Positions 1-8,263 of a stretch of DNA of 64,000 nt are shown here, in pieces. Position numbers and translations under genes: made by a program. Source of the stretch: Halieaceae bacterium. Lineage in GTDB: Bacteria > Pseudomonadota > Gammaproteobacteria > Pseudomonadales > Halieaceae. Under the pieces are notes generated by a model. It was not told the origin of the DNA. It saw nothing but the letters and a program-made list of their open reading frames with translations, and made no database searches. The DNA lies in the NCBI GenBank assembly GCA_902623175.1, contig CACNSR010000005.1, positions 1 to 64,000 of the forward strand. Reading direction: 5' to 3'. Within the stretch, counting starts at the first letter, position 1, and every line of letters starts with the position of its first letter.

Positions 1-135
1 TATCAATAAGCTACGCTTACGGCTCTTCGCTAAAGTCCCACAGGTCTGTTTGCCGTGAAAAGCAAGACTAGTTGGGGATGGGTGGCTCGCCTAAATAGTT
101 CGCGGACTTCTGTTCAAGGGATGAATTTTCATTGA

Positions 136-378
136 AGTCGTTTTTTATGGGGCAGCGCCCTGAGGTGGCAACAAGAATTTAGCACTGATATTAAATTTGG
201 CGCTGGGACCGAATCAAACAGTGAACATAGAGGTCAAGGTAACCCATCGGTTGATGATGTTTCAGGCTCTAGCGACATTCTCGGAGGTTCGACATACGCT
301 GCGGATTCCCAACTTATCTCGAAGCCCCGCGGGTTTGACGAGCGAACTGTACTCATATCAGATTCGCTTATTGGCTAG
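136..378 (+). pseudogene. decayed C-terminal coding remnant
   Basis: An open frame without a credible start runs from the stop at 133 to the stop at 376-378. Its predicted product has protein-like composition and ends in RTVLISDSLIG, which loosely resembles the nucleophile strand of SGNH/AlgJ-type hydrolases. It overlaps nothing certain and faces the sulfotransferase tail-to-tail. I read it as a gene remnant at the edge of the accessory region; the family guess is weak. Confidence 0.2.
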
Positions 379-441
379 ATGGCCGCGATTCCCTGCCTGC
401 AAAAGCATTAGCGTTATGGGTAGTAACGAGTTCCCTCGCGT

Positions 442-1476
442 CTACTCTAAGGACATTGATTCAGGTTGTGCTTCAATCAAGTGCTCGAAGTATTGCAGTA
501 ATAATTGGGCACCGGTGTGATGTTTTGAATCTTCGATCTCGGGATATTCAGAATCGAAGTCTTCCGGAAACAAAATTTCCTCTTTAAAGTAGGTGCGTGC
601 GATTAGATCGTTTCCTTGCTTAAAAAAGGTGTAGAACTCCCTCGCCTCATCTGAAGTAGGTTGCCGCCCCTGGCCCTGTGCATGTATCTCTAAATATTGC
701 GATAGTTTTCTTCTAGCTTGACTCAGAGCTTGTCTATTCCTGGGCCCCATTGCTGTATTGAACATATGAAGAGCATCCTGTGCAGGTTTGCTTATTGCAA
801 CGTTGGCTTGCCGGAGGGGTCTCTCAGGCAATCTGGTATGCAAGAAGGTTTTAGAGAAATCATCTACGACATCGCCATTAACTAAGGCTTTTTTGTCGTA
901 GATTCTCGGCTTTAATGCTGATTGTCCAGCTAACTTCGACCATCTTCTCAAGAGTGCCTCAAAATCGAATAGAAGTGGCAACGAATCTGAGGCTTGCACA
1001 TTGGGAAGTACTGGTTCCGCAAATCCCGCGCGCAAAACCTCGTTGTGTCGACTAACTGCCATGCGATCTTGCCGTCTTAGGTAGCAAGCAATATCGAAAT
1101 CTGCGAATAGGGTTAGCAAGAAGCTCTTGAGGGATGCAATTTGCTCCTCACTAACGAGTCTTGACGAGAAGTGCTCTGACGATAGTAAGAACGTATCGTG
1201 GCCGGTCTGTGCTGTGATCACTTCCTCACGGATTTTATCTAAAAGGTTGTTGCGCCAGGAAATGTGTTGGGTGGTGTCTTGTATCCCCAGCCGAGTGAGA
1301 TAATCATCGGAGGAATACTGACAGAACGCCGCTGCAAGCGCCCTGCTATTGAGTCTTCCAGCCGCTTTACTGTAAAAAATACCTCTCTCACTCAGGTGCT
1401 CTCTATTAACGCTCAGCGCGGTTTGGAGCGATGTGGAGCCTGTCTTTTCGGTTCCTATGTGAAGAATACACCGCAC
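442..1476 (-). CDS. sulfotransferase family protein
   Basis: The 344-residue product opens with HIGTEKTGSTSLQ (residues 6-18). This is the 5'-phosphosulfate loop of PAPS-dependent sulfotransferases, placed directly at the N terminus with no signal peptide. A second conserved element, CYLRRQDRMAVSRHNEVL (131-148), fits the 3'-phosphate-binding Arg/Ser region. Such enzymes transfer sulfate from PAPS to glycans, lipids or small molecules; the acceptor cannot be told from sequence. No sulfation or capsule genes are beside it, so it looks like a stand-alone accessory gene. The upstream side (right) is non-coding decay, so its promoter is not obvious. Confidence 0.8.
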   Translation of the reverse strand: MRCILHIGTEKTGSTSLQTALSVNREHLSERGIFYSKAAGRLNSRALAAAFCQYSSDDYLTRLGIQDTTQHISWRNNLLDKIREEVITAQTGHDTFLLSSEHFSSRLVSEEQIASLKSFLLTLFADFDIACYLRRQDRMAVSRHNEVLRAGFAEPVLPNVQASDSLPLLFDFEALLRRWSKLAGQSALKPRIYDKKALVNGDVVDDFSKTFLHTRLPERPLRQANVAISKPAQDALHMFNTAMGPRNRQALSQARRKLSQYLEIHAQGQGRQPTSDEAREFYTFFKQGNDLIARTYFKEEILFPEDFDSEYPEIEDSKHHTGAQLLLQYFEHLIEAQPESMSLE

Positions 1477-1511
1477 ACCGTGACCACCATCTCCTCAAGC
1501 AGAAATTAGTA

Positions 1512-1814
1512 TAAGCAGTTGGAGCGGGATCCTCAGCAAATATTTCGACGGTCGACCAGTAGAATTTATCGGAGGGGCAAACCGCCATTGCTGATAGGGA
1601 AGAGGATCTGGTCGCAGTGACGGACATACTTTGATCTGATGATAGTTCGCACAAAGCCAAGCTGAAGAGTGCTGAGATACTGGGCAAATAATATTCAATG
1701 TTCGATTGCGCCTTTGGCGATGCACCACGGCGCTCATCAGATGATTTTCTGCAGGAGCTAGATCAGTTGCTGGAGGGTACTGTTGCCTTAGAGAAAATAG
1801 ATGACGCCGCCTAG
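1512..1814 (+). pseudogene. decayed reading frame with in-frame stops
   Basis: One frame over this stretch translates into protein-like segments (for example NLSEGQTAIADREEDLVA and SDDFLQELDQLLEGTVALEK) interrupted by stops at 1560-1562, 1632-1634 and 1689-1691 and ending at 1812-1814. The last segment, from ATG 1698, could be read as a 38-codon ORF. All segments share one frame, which suggests a gene decayed by point mutation rather than chance. No family was recognised. The rest of the interval up to 2176 shows only an imperfect inverted repeat (around 1965-1980 and 2070-2085) and nothing coding. Confidence 0.25.
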
Positions 1815-2176
1815 TGCCGCAAATAATATTGCGTCAGCCAATTTTTTGTCCGACAACATCGACGCTCGTCTCTCAGTTTTTGTTCAGTTATAGTGACGTT
1901 GTCCTTTTCCTACTCACTTGCCATGCGTTCACCCAAGTCAGAAGATGCGGCGTGTACAGATCACATTAACACTCAATAAATCTTATTCTAGCCATAATGG
2001 TCTGCAGACGAGACAAACCTCATTTTCGACGAGCGCTGCTGCAGCGCTGGTAACCATAATGAAAATCATTGAGTATTAACGGAGCACCAAGCACCAAGCT
2101 CTATTTGAATCAGATGTCGGCGCTTGGCACCTTAAAAGCTTTGACATTGTAAAGAAGATCAGGAGGACCTTGGAGA

Positions 2177-2386
2177 GTGGATGTGATGGATCAACTTGTT
2201 TTTATTGCGATCGGCGGCATCAGTACCTTATTAGCAATCAACAGCTGGTTGCTATGGCATGGCGTGCGGGTGCTCAATGATGAAGTCAAGTTAATGCGGG
2301 AGACCCTGCAGCTGGAAATTCATGCGATACGTGATTTGATGGAGGAAACCGAGCGCAGACACAAACAACGTGATGCGAGTCAATAA
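2177..2386 (+). CDS. small single-pass membrane protein with coiled coil
   Basis: The 69-residue product has one hydrophobic segment (about residues 7-30, with GGISTLLAINSWLLWHGV) followed by a charged amphipathic helix rich in E, R and L that could form a coiled coil. AGGAGG at 2161-2166 serves a GTG start at 2177; the ATG at 2186 with GGAGAG upstream is an equally good start. No family was recognised. It stands alone among non-coding sequence. The ribosome site and clean membrane topology argue that it is real. Confidence 0.6.
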   Translation: MDVMDQLVFIAIGGISTLLAINSWLLWHGVRVLNDEVKLMRETLQLEIHAIRDLMEETERRHKQRDASQ

Positions 2387-2608
2387 AATATTCTTCACAT
2401 CTATGCTGGCCAAGCGAGAGCGAGGAGAAAAACAGGCCTAGCGCTATCTGACTCACGGCGCCTTCGCGTACGCCTGATTACGAAATGCGCCCTGGTCACT
2501 ATCAACAAACCAAAAATGACAGATGCGTTAGCGATTTTCGAAACTTGAAGCGTTTATTGCTGTTGTGCTGGCAAAGGCCTTTTAATTTGCTACGCAACTC
2601 CTCTAACT

Positions 2609-3013
2609 TCACCATTCATTTACAAATATCGTTTTAGCTTCGTTTTTGTTTTCCCGGTAAAGAATTAGCACCAATAATAGTGTGAAAAGGTAGAACATGA
2701 TGTGGTGCAAGGTGACCTCTTGGTAGGCGAGCACAAAAGCGGGCTGAAATATCAAAGTCCACGAACAGAAAAATAGTAATGGGGCCACTGATGATAGGGG
2801 CCTCCGCCTTCTCAGAAAATTGAACGCAAAGGTCGCCAAGGTGGCAAAGGCGGCTGAACGCACCATAAAAAGATGTATATTGCTATCGTCCACCCTGGCG
2901 GTCTCTAACCCAACCCGCCCGAACAACACCAAATCTAAGCCAAATATTGGCAAACATGCCATTGAAAGCATTAATAAGGTCAATATGAGCAAGGCAACTC
3001 TAAAGACGCGCAT
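2609..3013 (-). CDS. small polytopic membrane protein, unknown function
   Basis: The 134-residue product has about four hydrophobic segments (residues 6-34, 50-68, 76-96 and 100-119), with an RRRR stretch between the second and third, and a short polar C terminus. No catalytic motif is visible. It could be a DUF-type inner-membrane protein. No operon partner is present. Confidence 0.5.
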   Translation of the reverse strand: MRVFRVALLILTLLMLSMACLPIFGLDLVLFGRVGLETARVDDSNIHLFMVRSAAFATLATFAFNFLRRRRPLSSVAPLLFFCSWTLIFQPAFVLAYQEVTLHHIMFYLFTLLLVLILYRENKNEAKTIFVNEW

Positions 3014-3182
3014 TGCATTAGCTCCCCCACTGCTACTATTGTGACACTAATTCACAGGTCCCTTTGATTTCAAGCGGTCACCAACACCTTCATCCGCACT
3101 TTGCTGCAATAGCGTGGCCCAAAATCCTCGCCTGATTTGACCAGGCGCCATCTCTTCTGCCACCTGGGTAAGCAGACTCACA

Positions 3183-3433
3183 CCGCAAAAGTTAGTCTTT
3201 CAGTTTGCGCGGTTTCCTCAGAAGCTTAGATTCCCAGATTCATAGTCCCCCGCTCAAAGCACTGTGGTTATGGGCTTCACACGCTTAGGCACGACCGTAT
3301 CTCGCAGTCGCTCATGCGCAATCTATCGCCACTAGTTGTAAGCAAACGGGCGGGGCACGCGTCGACAGCCACTACAATGAACTTCTACGGTCATGTGATA
3401 TCACCGACAGTGAGTTTGACCTATATGAATTAG
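3183..3433 (+). pseudogene. tyrosine recombinase (phage integrase) C-terminal remnant
   Basis: Frame GLHTLRHDRISQSLMRN, then SPLVVSKRAGHAS and MNFYGHV, carries the box II signature HxLRH, the GH motif and the catalytic tyrosine context of tyrosine recombinases. It ends at TAG 3431-3433. Upstream, KLVFQFARFPQKLRFPDS lies in another frame and meets a stop, so the gene is frameshifted and lacks its N-terminal two thirds. A second copy in inverted orientation lies at 25150-25388 and is about 90% identical by eye. It marks this as a former tRNA-targeting integrative element. Confidence 0.8.
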
Positions 3434-3465
3434 GGCGTGACTGGTACGTCGACGAGCAGCATATT

Positions 3466-3672
3466 TTGAAATGCTTCAACATCGGACGAAATGAGACTAG
3501 CTTCTACTCGACGTCTTGGTATTCTGACTCCAAATCACCCGCTACTTCAACAGACCTCGAGGAATGTCGCTCGCACTGCCCAGCAATCTTGGAGGATTAT
3601 CAAGAGCGAGACCCTGATAGTTGGATGGATCGAGTTTGTGAGGGCGATGAATCTCAGTTAGATGGCGGTTAA
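3466..3672 (+). CDS. small hypothetical protein (possible fragment)
   Basis: The 68-residue acidic product contains several Cys and Trp residues (EECRSHCPAI, DSWMDRVCEG). The frame stays open upstream to about 3289 across the integrase remnant, so this may be the tail of a longer decayed gene rather than a complete CDS. There is no convincing ribosome site at 3466 and no family was recognised. Confidence 0.3.
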   Translation: MKCFNIGRNETSFYSTSWYSDSKSPATSTDLEECRSHCPAILEDYQERDPDSWMDRVCEGDESQLDGG

Positions 3673-3682
3673 CCCCCCGTAC

Positions 3683-3721
3683 CTCATTTGCGCTGACATG
3701 AACTCTCACATTGAGATAGCC
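3683..3721 (+). repeat. family-2 repeat, copy a (operator-like palindrome)
   Basis: The block CATTTGCGCTGACATGA is followed by the palindrome TCTCACATTGAGA and ATAGCC. The same block occurs at 6091-6187 (+), 21898-21955 (-) and 27160-27282 (-). Here it lies about 85 bp in front of the metzincin-like protease gene; the part between repeat and gene has diverged. Confidence 0.65.
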
Positions 3722-3803
3722 TTTTGATAAGATATCGCAAAGCAAAGATACCAATCTGCTTCCCAACTTCTGCGGTGCAATCCGCTTTACCGCTGGCATT
3801 TAG

Positions 3804-5114
3804 ATGACTCATAGGTGGGGCCACAATCTTAAAACCTTATGGTGTTTGGTAGCACTGTTAACCTGCGTGCGAGGCATTCCCTCGGTAGCCAATGAGCACG
3901 CAGATGTGGGCATAATTTTGCGTGGATACGATGCTTCCACGCTATTCCCGACAGCGGCAAGTTTCGATGTCTATGCGCAAAGAATTCTGCACTACCTAGA
4001 ATTGCTGAGCCTCGGAAAGGTAAGGACATACGCTATATATGATGCAGGAATTGATACTCGCGGCCCGAGCCTAATGCAAATGCGCAAGGATGTAGAGGTG
4101 TCTCAGGCTGCGCTCGAAGGTTGGCCCTCTCCTGACTGGGCTTGGGTTCTTAACTATGATCCGCTTGTCAATCCCACTGACAGTGAGCGTGAGCTTATTC
4201 AAGCCGCCATTGATTGGATGATTGCTAACAACCTTCCAGCCAGAGATTGGGAATCAACTGAGCTGGGCTCCACACCCAACCCGTCCGATCCTTATGGGAA
4301 CAGTAATTACTTCTGGCTTCAATCGAACGTATTGCGTTTTGGTGGAACGGCCTCTGAATCTTTTCTTAGAGGTATGCATCTGCCCGAAAGCTATGATCCA
4401 GACCAGCACGACGTCACATTGATCGTCTTCAGTCATACTGGTAGCTACAACACTTCGGGCGCACAGCTATCGCTTGAAGACTTTGGCGTGTTATCGGCCG
4501 ATGGCAGTGCGGTCAGTGGTCCTGCTGCTTATTTTGATTATTCTGCTCCAGTCACACACGAGAGTGCCACCCGCACGGGGGTGCATGAGGCGATACATGC
4601 CTACGGCATGGGCACACACGATGAAGACCCAAATATAGTGCTACCCGATTACTCGGTCATGAGACAAGGCGGCCGTGTAGATACGTTACCTGCCTTTGAT
4701 CGAATTTATTGGCTGAGTTGGCTGCCTGATACCACTACCACTTTGAACCCAGATTTGGTAAGCGATCTCAGTGGAGCAACTAGCGCTGAAAATAAATACC
4801 TTCTGGACATCGGTACAGGCAGCGATGGATTGCAGCGTTACCAAGAGTTGTTTGAGGGGAATTGGATTCAGTATCGCGTGGAATCAAATACGGTTTACTA
4901 CGAGCAGACAAATATCAGTGGCAGCCTCGACTCTGATCGCGATGGGGTGAATGACATTGCTGACAGTGATGATGACAACGATGGCATTCCTGACGGTCAG
5001 GACAGCTCGCCGCTAGGACCCGATGCCCCACCAACACCGCAGAGCATTTTCAATAATCTTCTAGGTACAGTTCAGAAAGCCAGAAACGGTCGAGGTTTCC
5101 GAGGCAACCCCTGA
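3804..5114 (+). CDS. secreted metzincin-like zinc metallopeptidase with TSP3-type calcium repeats
   Basis: The 436-residue product has an N-terminal signal peptide (hydrophobic core about 12-24). A central metalloprotease domain carries the extended zinc site HEAIHAYGMGTH (261-272, HExxHxxGxxH) and a Met-turn-like YSVMRQGG (283-290), both typical of the metzincin clan. Residues 376-404 hold DxDxDG-type calcium-binding thrombospondin type 3 repeats. It is probably exported and calcium-stabilised; the substrate is unknown. It is a solo cassette: a family-2 repeat precedes it, and a family-1 unit begins at its stop codon (the TGA is part of the repeat edge). The start ATG lacks a strong ribosome site. 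Confidence 0.75.
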   Translation: MTHRWGHNLKTLWCLVALLTCVRGIPSVANEHADVGIILRGYDASTLFPTAASFDVYAQRILHYLELLSLGKVRTYAIYDAGIDTRGPSLMQMRKDVEVSQAALEGWPSPDWAWVLNYDPLVNPTDSERELIQAAIDWMIANNLPARDWESTELGSTPNPSDPYGNSNYFWLQSNVLRFGGTASESFLRGMHLPESYDPDQHDVTLIVFSHTGSYNTSGAQLSLEDFGVLSADGSAVSGPAAYFDYSAPVTHESATRTGVHEAIHAYGMGTHDEDPNIVLPDYSVMRQGGRVDTLPAFDRIYWLSWLPDTTTTLNPDLVSDLSGATSAENKYLLDIGTGSDGLQRYQELFEGNWIQYRVESNTVYYEQTNISGSLDSDRDGVNDIADSDDDNDGIPDGQDSSPLGPDAPPTPQSIFNNLLGTVQKARNGRGFRGNP

Positions 5115-5357
5115 TGTATCTGGGCGGTAACAATCACTATTACAACAGCAGTAAGCCCCCCCGAGGGGGTGTTCTAGTGACAAATAGGTGACACACCCAG
5201 CAACACCCAGCGCGGCTCAGTAGAACAAGAATTGCTTAATTGCTGAGGTTTTTGTTGTGATGGGAAGCACTGGAATGTAACGGGTGTAGGGCGCCAAGCA
5301 CTTGAAATCTCGCGGCCATTGCGGCCGTGCCGGTTCAAGCCCGGCCCTGGGCAACAC
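5110..5357 (+). mobile_element. family-1 unit A ending in a class II tRNA 3' half
   Basis: It contains, in order: the family-1 motif (5114-5150, TGTATCTGGGCGGTAAC then a diverged ATCAC tract); the hairpin GCCCCCCCGAGGGGG (5155-5169); two direct repeats GTGACA at 5177 and 5188, 11 bp apart; about 100 bp of spacer; and a tRNA-like 3' half. It aligns along its length with unit C on the other strand at 27905-28163 (roughly three quarters identical by eye). It is interpreted as an attachment-site end left by a tRNA-targeting element. Confidence 0.7.
5299..5354 (+). pseudogene. tRNA 3'-half remnant (class II, Ser(UGA)- or Leu-like)
   Basis: Starting at CACTTGAAAT (anticodon-loop-like, TGA anticodon position), the segment has a long variable arm that can pair (GGCC...GGCC), a perfect T-arm GCCGG/CCGGC around TTCAAGC, a 7-nt acceptor strand, and ACA in place of CCA. 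There is no matching 5' half, so it cannot be a functional tRNA. Identity is uncertain between Ser(UGA) and Leu because only the 3' half exists. Confidence 0.6.
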
Positions 5358-5486
5358 ATCCCGGTAATGTGCCTGGATCAAGGCGCTCGCTCTCACGATC
5401 CATCGATGACGCTATTTGATGGATCTATTATGCGAATGGGGCAGTCACGCATGAGGCACGCATAACCGCCCTCTTGGAGAGTCCGA

Positions 5487-5879
5487 TTAACTCTCTCGGA
5501 TTGGTGTTGACATCCACAGATGGTGGACTTCGCAAGTAGCTACCTCTCCGAAGGCAGCATCCATCTCCGCACCGCCATCATTACCATAAAACTTGTCTGT
5601 TTCCGCTCCCATTGCTGTAAGGCTCTCCCAGCTACCTGCCCAGAGGAAGTCATAAACAAGCAAGTCACCATAAGCCGGTGTCATCAGATACGCGTCATAA
5701 CTGCCATCCCCCAGCGTATCCATGTACTCATTCCAGCGGTCTACAACGGCCATCATGTCAGACATACTCTTGCCTTCGTTCAGATTACACCCCCAGAATT
5801 CCACCGGGTGGCTGTCAGCCATGGAATTAGCACTGGCGAATACACACGCAGCGAGCATAAATCTCGTAATCGATCTCAT
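5487..5879 (-). CDS. exported small protein, unknown function
   Basis: The start was set at ATG 5877-5879, which is preceded by GAGGAG. A longer frame from 5915 adds 12 residues without a ribosome site. The product is about 130 residues with a signal peptide (MRSITRFMLAACVFASANSMA). The mature part is rich in W, M and acidic residues, with two Cys (in GCNLNEG and ATCEVHH). No family was recognised with confidence. It is a solo gene, opposite in strand to its neighbours, between family-1 unit A and family-2 copy b. Confidence 0.6.
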   Translation of the reverse strand: MRSITRFMLAACVFASANSMADSHPVEFWGCNLNEGKSMSDMMAVVDRWNEYMDTLGDGSYDAYLMTPAYGDLLVYDFLWAGSWESLTAMGAETDKFYGNDGGAEMDAAFGEVATCEVHHLWMSTPIRES

Positions 5880-6090
5880 CCAAATTCTCCTCTCGAAAAA
5901 AAACACTTGATGCAATTTAGGGAGATTTCATCCCCGGCATGATATTAACTGATTGGATGTGCTTCCGATTACTCTAAAACGTGTGTTCGTAAAACGCGGG
6001 CCGACTTGGCAGAATTTGGTTATCCCACAGTCATGGTGCAGAAATTGGGGTTTTGTATTGCATAGCCGATTCTGCAGTTAACCACTGCAC

Positions 6091-6187
6091 CCCATTTGCT
6101 CTGACATGACCTCTCACATTGAGATAGCCCTGCGGTAAGCTAAGGGCATGACGTTGCTGAATAAAATCTGCTGTTACTGCCGTTGAG
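6091..6187 (+). repeat. family-2 repeat, copy b
   Basis: It contains CATTTGCTCTGACATGACC and the palindrome TCTCACATTGAGA, then CCTGCGGTAAGC and GGGCATGACG. Downstream of the ATGAC the sequence matches copy c through CTGCTGTTACTGCCGTT, but a frame change truncates the short reading frame after 12 codons. It looks like a duplicated promoter or translation-start region of a lost gene. The rest of 5916-6306 shows no other gene. Confidence 0.65.
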
Positions 6188-6306
6188 TCTTGGTGCTAAG
6201 GCAGTAGACGTTGACCTGGCTGAGTATTGCGAGCGGCAAGGCAAGATTCTGCAAAGCGCGATAATGTTTTCCGAACAATGACCATACCCCACTGGAGCGC
6301 CTGTTC

Positions 6307-7281
6307 ATGAGCTTCCTCAAATACATTCATGTTGCTTTCACATCTGCTTTCTCAGCGCTGCTATTGGCAACTGCCGCCACCGCGCATCAGCATCTCCCCG
6401 GAGAACAAAACGCACTGGAGAGAAAAGCCCTGCTGGAGGGTTTTGGCTGGGACGTCGCCACGGCCGAAATTCGGACTGAAAAAATTGCCGAGGGCCTTTA
6501 TGTACTTTTCGGTCTGGGAGGCAATATAGCGGTATCAGTGGGCAAGGATGGCACCCTGATCGTCGATGATCAGCTACCCGAATTGGCTGACAGGATAAAA
6601 GCCGCGATCGCTGAGCTCGGTGGCGGTGGTATTGATTATGTCATCAATACCCACTGGCACTTCGACCATGCGGACGGCAACAATGCTCTGGGTCCAGATG
6701 GGGCGACGATCATCTCGCATGATAATGCGCGACACGATATGGCCAACGGCGGCATCATCAATATGGTGATCGCCCAATACCATCAAGCGCCCTATCCGGA
6801 AGCGGCGCTACCAGAACTCACGTATCAGCGAGAGATGTCTCTGCACTTCAACGGGGGAGAAATTGAGCTCCAACACTTTTCCCACGCGCACACCAATGGG
6901 GATACAGCGGTGTTTTTTCGCAAACACAACGCTGTGCATCTCGGAGACGTCTTTAATAACTCAGGTTACCCGTTCGTCGACGTGGGGAGCGGCGGCGGCA
7001 TCGACGGCATGATCCGCTTTTGCAGAGAAACACTGGCGCAAATCGATGAGCACACCGTCGTTATACCGGGCCATGGACCGGTAACGGACTATGCGCGGTT
7101 AGGGCAGTATCTAGCTATGCTGCGCACGGTGCGGGACCGCATTCAGGGGATGATCGACGACGGAAAAAGCCTCGAGGAAGTGAGCGCGGCTGCACCCACG
7201 GCTGACTTCGACGCAATCTATGGCCCCGAATCAGCCTCATTGGGGTTCGTGAACCGCGTCTACAGTGATCTATCGGAATAA
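6307..7281 (+). CDS. exported metallo-beta-lactamase-fold hydrolase
   Basis: The 324-residue product has a signal peptide ending near ATAATA (21-26). The MBL zinc ligands are all present: THWHFDHADG (H116, H118, D120, H121), H195 in HAHTNGD, D214 in HLGD and H256 in PGHGPV. The overall length and single domain fit the periplasmic MBL/SoxH-like or quinoprotein-relay group rather than a true beta-lactamase; the substrate is not predictable. It is a solo gene between family-2 copy b and a family-1 motif. GC content is like the core genome, so any transfer was from a similar genome. Confidence 0.85.
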   Translation: MSFLKYIHVAFTSAFSALLLATAATAHQHLPGEQNALERKALLEGFGWDVATAEIRTEKIAEGLYVLFGLGGNIAVSVGKDGTLIVDDQLPELADRIKAAIAELGGGGIDYVINTHWHFDHADGNNALGPDGATIISHDNARHDMANGGIINMVIAQYHQAPYPEAALPELTYQREMSLHFNGGEIELQHFSHAHTNGDTAVFFRKHNAVHLGDVFNNSGYPFVDVGSGGGIDGMIRFCRETLAQIDEHTVVIPGHGPVTDYARLGQYLAMLRTVRDRIQGMIDDGKSLEEVSAAAPTADFDAIYGPESASLGFVNRVYSDLSE

Positions 7282-7365
7282 GTAGAGAGGAAGTCAGCCA
7301 AATAATGAGGAGGAGCGAGCGGGTGCGAGTAAAATGACAGACATGGTCGGACGTCAATTTCCCCT

Positions 7366-7402
7366 CCGATGTATCTGGGCGGTAATCGTCATAGGCGACT
7401 AA
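7366..7402 (+). repeat. family-1 motif, partial copy
   Basis: CGATGTATCTGGGCGGTAA is followed by a diverged TCGTCATAGGCG. Only the leading motif is present: there is no hairpin, direct repeats or tRNA tail before the ABM-like gene's 3' end at 7399. It is probably a truncated unit. Confidence 0.6.
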
Positions 7403-7779
7403 GCCCTAGTAAAGCCGCCAGCGAAAGTCCTTACATCCGGTGCCATTGACGCCACAGCCTCCCGCAAATCATCGCTGACCTCGCCCAAGACGGTGAGACT
7501 GTCTATCTCGAATCTGTCCATCCACTCAGGCGCAATTGGGCTGGACATTAGATTTTGCACCCGCGCCAGAGCGCCATCGCTGTCGTCAAAGACCTCTATC
7601 AGAGTTGCCTTAGCTTTGTCGGCCGATAGGAACCACTCAAAACGGCGAGTTTTCTCCTCCTCAAATTCGTAGGTGGCCCGCGCACTGCGATCTGTTATCC
7701 AGTCTGCGATGTCTTCTGCGCCGGACAAAACGTTCATCTGCAGAAGGAACGTGATGGCTCCGTTATATTCATTCAGCAT
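7399..7779 (-). CDS. ABM-like (antibiotic biosynthesis monooxygenase fold) protein
   Basis: The start at ATG 7779 has GGAGG about ten bases upstream. The 126-residue product contains KTRRFEWFLSADKAKATL and IEVFDDSDGALARVQN, the pattern of the small dimeric ferredoxin-like ABM superfamily (strand-helix-strand with ...VEVY.DSDA...). No signal peptide is seen. Members include quinol monooxygenases and many uncharacterised proteins, so enzyme function is unproven. It lies between a partial family-1 motif and unit B, on the strand opposite to the MBL gene. Confidence 0.55.
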   Translation of the reverse strand: MLNEYNGAITFLLQMNVLSGAEDIADWITDRSARATYEFEEEKTRRFEWFLSADKAKATLIEVFDDSDGALARVQNLMSSPIAPEWMDRFEIDSLTVLGEVSDDLREAVASMAPDVRTFAGGFTRA

Positions 7780-7841
7780 CGGTTGCCCGCCTCCATAAGT
7801 ATCGGGTGTGCCTTTGAAGGTATCCTACCCCTGAAGCACCA

Positions 7842-8090
7842 CCTAATGTACCTGGGCGGTAGCCATCACAAAATACAACGGCGGTTAGGCTCCCCCGGGG
7901 GGGTGTATTTCGCTGACAAAATACTGACAAATTAGAAACAAAATAACTCGTCTAAACTAACCTCAACTGAAGTAAGAATGGCTGACTTCCTGAGTTGTCT
8001 GAGGTAACGCTGAGTTATGTTGAAGCTAGGAAGAATTCAAAATCCCCCGCTGGCAACAGCTTGCCGGTTCAAGTCCGGCCTCCGGTACCA
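7842..8090 (+). mobile_element. family-1 unit B ending in tRNA-Leu(CAA) 3' half
   Basis: The motif CCTAATGTACCTGGGCGGT (7842-7860) is followed by AGCCATCACA, then a hairpin (GGCTCCCCC pairing with GGGGGGG, about 7888-7905). Direct repeats TGACAA at 7914 and 7925 are 11 bp apart. After a spacer sharing AAGAATGGC with unit C comes a tRNA tail identical to part of the functional tRNA-Leu at 29533. The interval 7780-8263 holds no gene besides this unit. Confidence 0.8.
8035..8090 (+). pseudogene. tRNA-Leu(CAA) 3'-half duplicate (attachment-site remnant)
   Basis: All 56 bases from the anticodon loop (ATTCAAAAT) through the encoded CCA match the 3' part of the tRNA-Leu(CAA) gene at 29533-29619, which is on the other strand. 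Similarity stops abruptly 5' of the anticodon loop and 3' of CCA. This is the duplication expected from tyrosine-recombinase integration with crossover in the anticodon loop. Confidence 0.9.
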
Positions 8091-8263
8091 ACCACCCGTG
8101 CCTCGTAGTCTGATCGGCTCTGTTTTTCACCCCCTACACCGGATGCTCCCCCCACTGCCCGGACGATACTTCTGCAGTGTCTTGCTAAATTTTGCCCGCG
8201 TCTCTGGTGCTACACGTTTGTAAAGTACGTTCACAAACAATAACTTAAGGCTTGGGGGGAGCG

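Noticed and set aside
1960-2090. Possible extra family-1 motif (GGTAACCATAATGAAAATC) and inverted repeat near 1965/2080
   Set aside because: Only GGTAACCAT matches the family-1 core and the flanks do not; kept as a weak inverted repeat, not a unit.
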